From Euperipatoides rowelli (Eukaryota > Onychophora > Udeonychophora > Euonychophora > Peripatopsidae), in the NCBI GenBank assembly GCA_003024985.2, contig PXIH01S0038041.1: a stretch of 10,443 bases of DNA; one strand, given 5' to 3'. Position numbers and translations under genes: made by a program. Of this stretch, positions 8,196 to 10,443 are shown in pieces. Numbering within the stretch: position 1 is the first letter of the stretch; each line of letters begins with the position of its first letter. The notes beneath the pieces were generated by a model. The model was not told where the DNA came from and searched no databases. It saw only the letters and a list, made by a program, of their open reading frames with translations.

Positions 8196-8199
8196 GGAG

Positions 8200-8385
8200 G
8201 CATACTTTTTCACACAAAGGCTTGTGATGATTTATTGTGTGCTGAAAAACACCTCCTGGCACCCAAGTCCAGAAAAAATACCAGGGTTACTGGCACGCCT
8301 GAGCATAGAACCTGCCCCTGGGACTACATGTCTAAGTACACAGCAGTCAAGATCATTATTCACTGGACCACTGGACCTCTACTTT
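8200..8385 (-). repeat. Possible tRNA-derived SINE-like element, minus strand
   Basis: On the minus strand, TGGTCCAGTGAA (complement of 8359-8370) repeats the head word of the 900-1015 and 1091 elements. About 46 bp further on, GGTTCTATGCTC (complement of 8301-8312) is a worn B box. The presumed body extends to near the end of the 123-bp array. Plus-strand open frames here (8146-8466, 8235-8453) have no recognisable features and are taken as chance. Confidence 0.4.
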
Positions 8386-8389
8386 TTAA

Positions 8390-8760
8390 TAAATTTGTTT
8401 ACATTATTCTGTTCATACAAGATAAACACAAGGAATCTCTACATGATTTATGATGTCAGCACATAAAGTAAATCTCTCATGTTACTGTAGTCTTTGTTCA
8501 ACTTTATTATTCTTTCATTAATTCCAATCAGGATGTTTTTATATTTTTGTACTTCTTGAATATCTGTAATTAGACAAATCCCTGGTTTGTACAAGTGGGG
8601 AATTAAAATTTCCCATTTTCAACACGGGTTCAAACCCAAGGTCGAAACATGACATCAGTATGGGTGAACTTACACCATGGCTGAGCAGAAGGCACACGAC
8701 CAAGATGCCTTGACTTATTTCATTATTGTTTATTATAAAACAAAATTCTTCTTTTGTCCA
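8390..8760. other. Intronic stretch, no gene recognised
   Basis: This is AT-rich sequence with one palindromic B-box-like word, GGGTTCAAACCC, near 8624-8636, without a convincing A box. A minus-strand open frame (8539-8832) shows no family resemblance and overlaps probable SINE sequence. Confidence 0.45.
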
Positions 8761-8890
8761 GTTCTTATGGCTCAGAACGTAGCAATACGGTATGAAAAAC
8801 TGAGGACGAAAACATAAGCCGAGACATTTCATGTTCGCATCTCGGTTGAGGCAGTTATGGAAAGGAATTTTTTCCTGGCTTAAACACCTT
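8761..8890 (+). repeat. Possible tRNA-derived SINE-like fragment
   Basis: TGGCTCAGAACG (8768-8779) resembles an A box. GTTCGCATC (8833-8841) resembles a B box about 54 bp later. It is followed by CGGTTGAGG and a GGAATTTTTTCCTGG word; a similar word, GAATTTTTCCTGG, occurs at 10340-10351 after another SINE-like element. The match is only partial. Confidence 0.35.
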
Positions 8891-8957
8891 GCAAGGGTTT
8901 TGTAACAAATGAACCGTTGAGAGATAGAGTATCATAATAATAGTGTAAAGATAAATG

Positions 8958-9735
8958 CACTCCCATGTTATTTGCTCCTCCCTTCCATCCACCCCCATAA
9001 AAAATGGGCAAGTCTATTTTCTTTGCCTAAATTTACGGAATTCAATTGGGCCCTACTAGCACCACCATGTGATGCTAGACCTCTAGGGTAGCACAAATTT
9101 CAAATTTGAACTTAATCAGAGTATTAAAAAAAATAGATTTTTGGGTCCCCCCTAGCACCCCCATGTGACCACCTAGGACCTTGACCTTTTATATACATAT
9201 TCTAGACCTCTACGGTAACACCAATTTCAAAGTTAAACTTAATCGGAGCATTTTAAAATATTTAGACTTCCCCCCCTCCCCCCACTCTAGCAACCTTATG
9301 TGGCCACCTAGGACCTTGACCTTTTGTATACATATTCTAGACCTCTAGTGTAAAACCAATTTCAAATTTAAACTTAATCGGAGCATTTTAAAATATTTAG
9401 ACTTCCCCCCCTCCCCCCACTCTAGCAACCTTATGTGGCCACCTAGGACCTTGACCTTTTGTATACATATTCTAGACCTCTACGGTAACACCAATTTCAA
9501 ATTTAAACTTAATCGGAGCATTTTAAAATATTTAGACTTTTGCTCCCCCCCCCCTCCCCACCCTAGCAACCTCATGAGACCACCTAGGACCTTGACCTTT
9601 TATATACATATTCTAGACCTCTACGGTAACATCAATTTCAAATTTCAACTTAATTGGACAAACCATTGAGGAGAAAATTCAATTTAAAGAGTTCGGAATA
9701 ACGGACACACAGAGAAAATTTGTTTTTTTAATATA
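8958..9735 (-). mobile_element. Right arm of large inverted repeat (foldback-like element)
   Basis: This is the reverse-complement partner of 6381-6865, longer because it has more internal subrepeats. CTAGACCTCT markers start at 9075, 9202, 9337, 9472 and 9613, giving spacings of 127, 135, 135 and 141 bp. The units carry runs of C, CCACCTAGGACCTTGACCTT and ATACATATTCTAGACC. The arm ends in TTTTTTTAATATA, complementary to the left arm's start. Flanks are AT-rich, so a target-site duplication cannot be defined. The open frame at 9433-9669 just runs through two repeat units and is not a gene. Confidence 0.7.
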
Positions 9736-9944
9736 TTTATAAGATTACCTTTATTTAATAAATCATTATCAATCATTATTGTTGTATAATTTGAGGTTTA
9801 TTTTATAATAACTCAATAAATATTGTGAGGGGCACTTGCACCCAACCGTGGTACTCAGTCTATGTATAGGTGTGGACATTGGTATTATGAAGGCAAAGTT
9901 GCATTTATCCAATCTGATATGGTACTATAATTTACAGCTTAAAA
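9736..9944. other. AT-rich intronic stretch, nothing recognised
   Basis: Simple AT-rich sequence including several AATAAA words at 9758-9825. There is no gene or clear repeat. Confidence 0.5.
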
Positions 9945-10030
9945 CAGTGTTCTCCAAACTGTGTGTTGGGACACAGTGGTGTGTCAATCCTCAGTCGTAA
10001 AGGTTTCACTTCCCAAAGCATACATATAAT
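9945..10030 (+). mobile_element. Possible hAT-type transposon terminus, truncated
   Basis: CAGTGTTCTCCAAACTGTG at 9945, followed by GTTGGGACACAGTGGTGTGTC, resembles the terminal inverted repeats of hAT (Charlie-like) DNA transposons, which typically begin CAG.G.TTCTCAA and continue with a G/T-rich GTGACAC-like stretch. No complementary end was found downstream, so this would be a truncated or solo end. A minus-strand open frame across it (9932-10222) is not supported as coding. Confidence 0.35.
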
Positions 10031-10139
10031 AATAATTCCTATAATCAAAGTTTTAATTTTTTTTAACAAAGAATCTACAAAACAAGCCTGAAAATGACTA
10101 TTTTCGGGCATGGAATCAAATGAGTAGCTATATTGAGAG

Positions 10140-10300
10140 CTCTGAGAAAAAAAAATACTGCTCCATTCCAGGGTCCGGTTGTTAGCTCCATTGCCACTGG
10201 AGTTTGTGCATATAAGGATCATGAGTTCGATCCTGGTCAGCCCCGGTTGTGGAAAATGTTGAGTGTTCTTTCGCCATCAGTACTCACCGGGAATATTTTT
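10140..10300 (+). repeat. tRNA-derived SINE-like element
   Basis: TAGCTCCATTGCC (10183-10195) resembles an A box. AGTTCGATCC (10224-10233), 30 bp on, fits a pol III B box. The body continues CTGGTCAGCCCCGGTTGTGG and then AT-rich sequence. No intact cloverleaf or CCA-type acceptor is evident, so a SINE is favoured over a tRNA gene. The short open frame at 10133-10324 is not a gene. Confidence 0.55.
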
Positions 10301-10356
10301 TGTTTGTTATCCATTATATGTTAGAAACCATTAAGTAATGAATTTTTCCTGGATGA

Positions 10357-10443
10357 CCCAAGATGAACACCAGTTTATACTTCAACCCAAGATGAACACC
10401 AGTTTATACATCAAGCCAAGATGAACACCAGTTTATATATCAA
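10357..10443 (+). repeat. 29-bp minisatellite, three units, cut by window edge
   Basis: Units start at 10357, 10386 and 10415, each CCAAGATGAACACCAGTTTA plus a variable TACTTCAA-like end. The third unit ends exactly at the window edge, so the array probably continues. Differences are limited to the first base of a unit and a few bases near the unit end. Confidence 0.92.

Noticed and set aside
8539-8832. 97-codon minus-strand open frame
   Set aside because: No recognisable motif, overlaps SINE-like sequence, and no splice or promoter context supports it.
9433-9669. Open frame with an internally repeated peptide
   Set aside because: It spans two subrepeats of the inverted repeat arm; the peptide repeat reflects the DNA repeat.
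10086-10109. GCCTGAAAAT/ATTTTCGGGC hairpin as a terminator or histone-type stem-loop
   Set aside because: A 10-bp stem with a G-U pair and 4-base loop is easily chance in AT-rich DNA; it lacks the histone motif and any gene upstream.
9932-10222. 96-codon minus-strand open frame
   Set aside because: It crosses a possible transposon end and a SINE-like head, with no family resemblance.
10140-10300. Functional tRNA gene
   Set aside because: A and B boxes are present, but no full acceptor stem or cloverleaf could be made by eye, and sequence resembling a SINE body follows.

Overview
The window looks like a piece of an AT-rich animal nuclear genome, probably an invertebrate, though the sequence alone does not fix the species. 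The evidence is two split exons with GT/AG borders, a decayed APE-type LINE, several tRNA-derived SINE-like pieces, a large inverted repeat and satellite-type arrays. There is no bacterial-style gene packing, and most listed open frames are decayed transposon fragments or chance frames inside repeats.

Host gene. Two consecutive plus-strand exons (about 24-115 and 6096-6270) encode the end of a class III guanylate cyclase catalytic domain and the start of its C-terminal tail. They join in phase 0 at the conserved K|GKG position, across an intron of about 5.98 kb. The second exon ends in phase 1 at a GT donor, so the gene should continue beyond it. I could not find the next exon, so the rest of the window is read as part of the following intron.

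First intron (116-6095). Positions 116-540 show nothing I recognise. SINE-like pieces follow at about 541-620, 900-1015 (minus strand) and 1091-1300. From about 1420 to 6060 lies a near full-length but dead non-LTR retrotransposon in the same orientation as the gene. It has ORF1 with two zinc knuckles, then ORF2 with an AP-like endonuclease, a reverse transcriptase with an intact YIDD box, and a C-terminal CCHC finger. Stops and at least six frame changes break it. Its T-rich, AATAAA-bearing 3' end lies only about 35 bp before the second exon.

Second intron (6271 to end). A large imperfect inverted repeat has its left arm at 6381-6865 and its right arm at 8958-9735. Each arm is built from subrepeats of about 122-141 bp, as in a foldback element. 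Between the arms lie a satellite-like array of a 123-bp unit (7098-8195) with a three-unit higher-order pattern, and two SINE-like pieces. To the right are a possible hAT-like terminus (9945), another tRNA-derived SINE (about 10140-10300), and a 29-bp minisatellite running off the window edge (10357-10443).

I see no operon, CRISPR array, defence locus or other obviously new system. The most interesting material is the nested repeat architecture and the decayed LINE abutting a guanylate cyclase exon.
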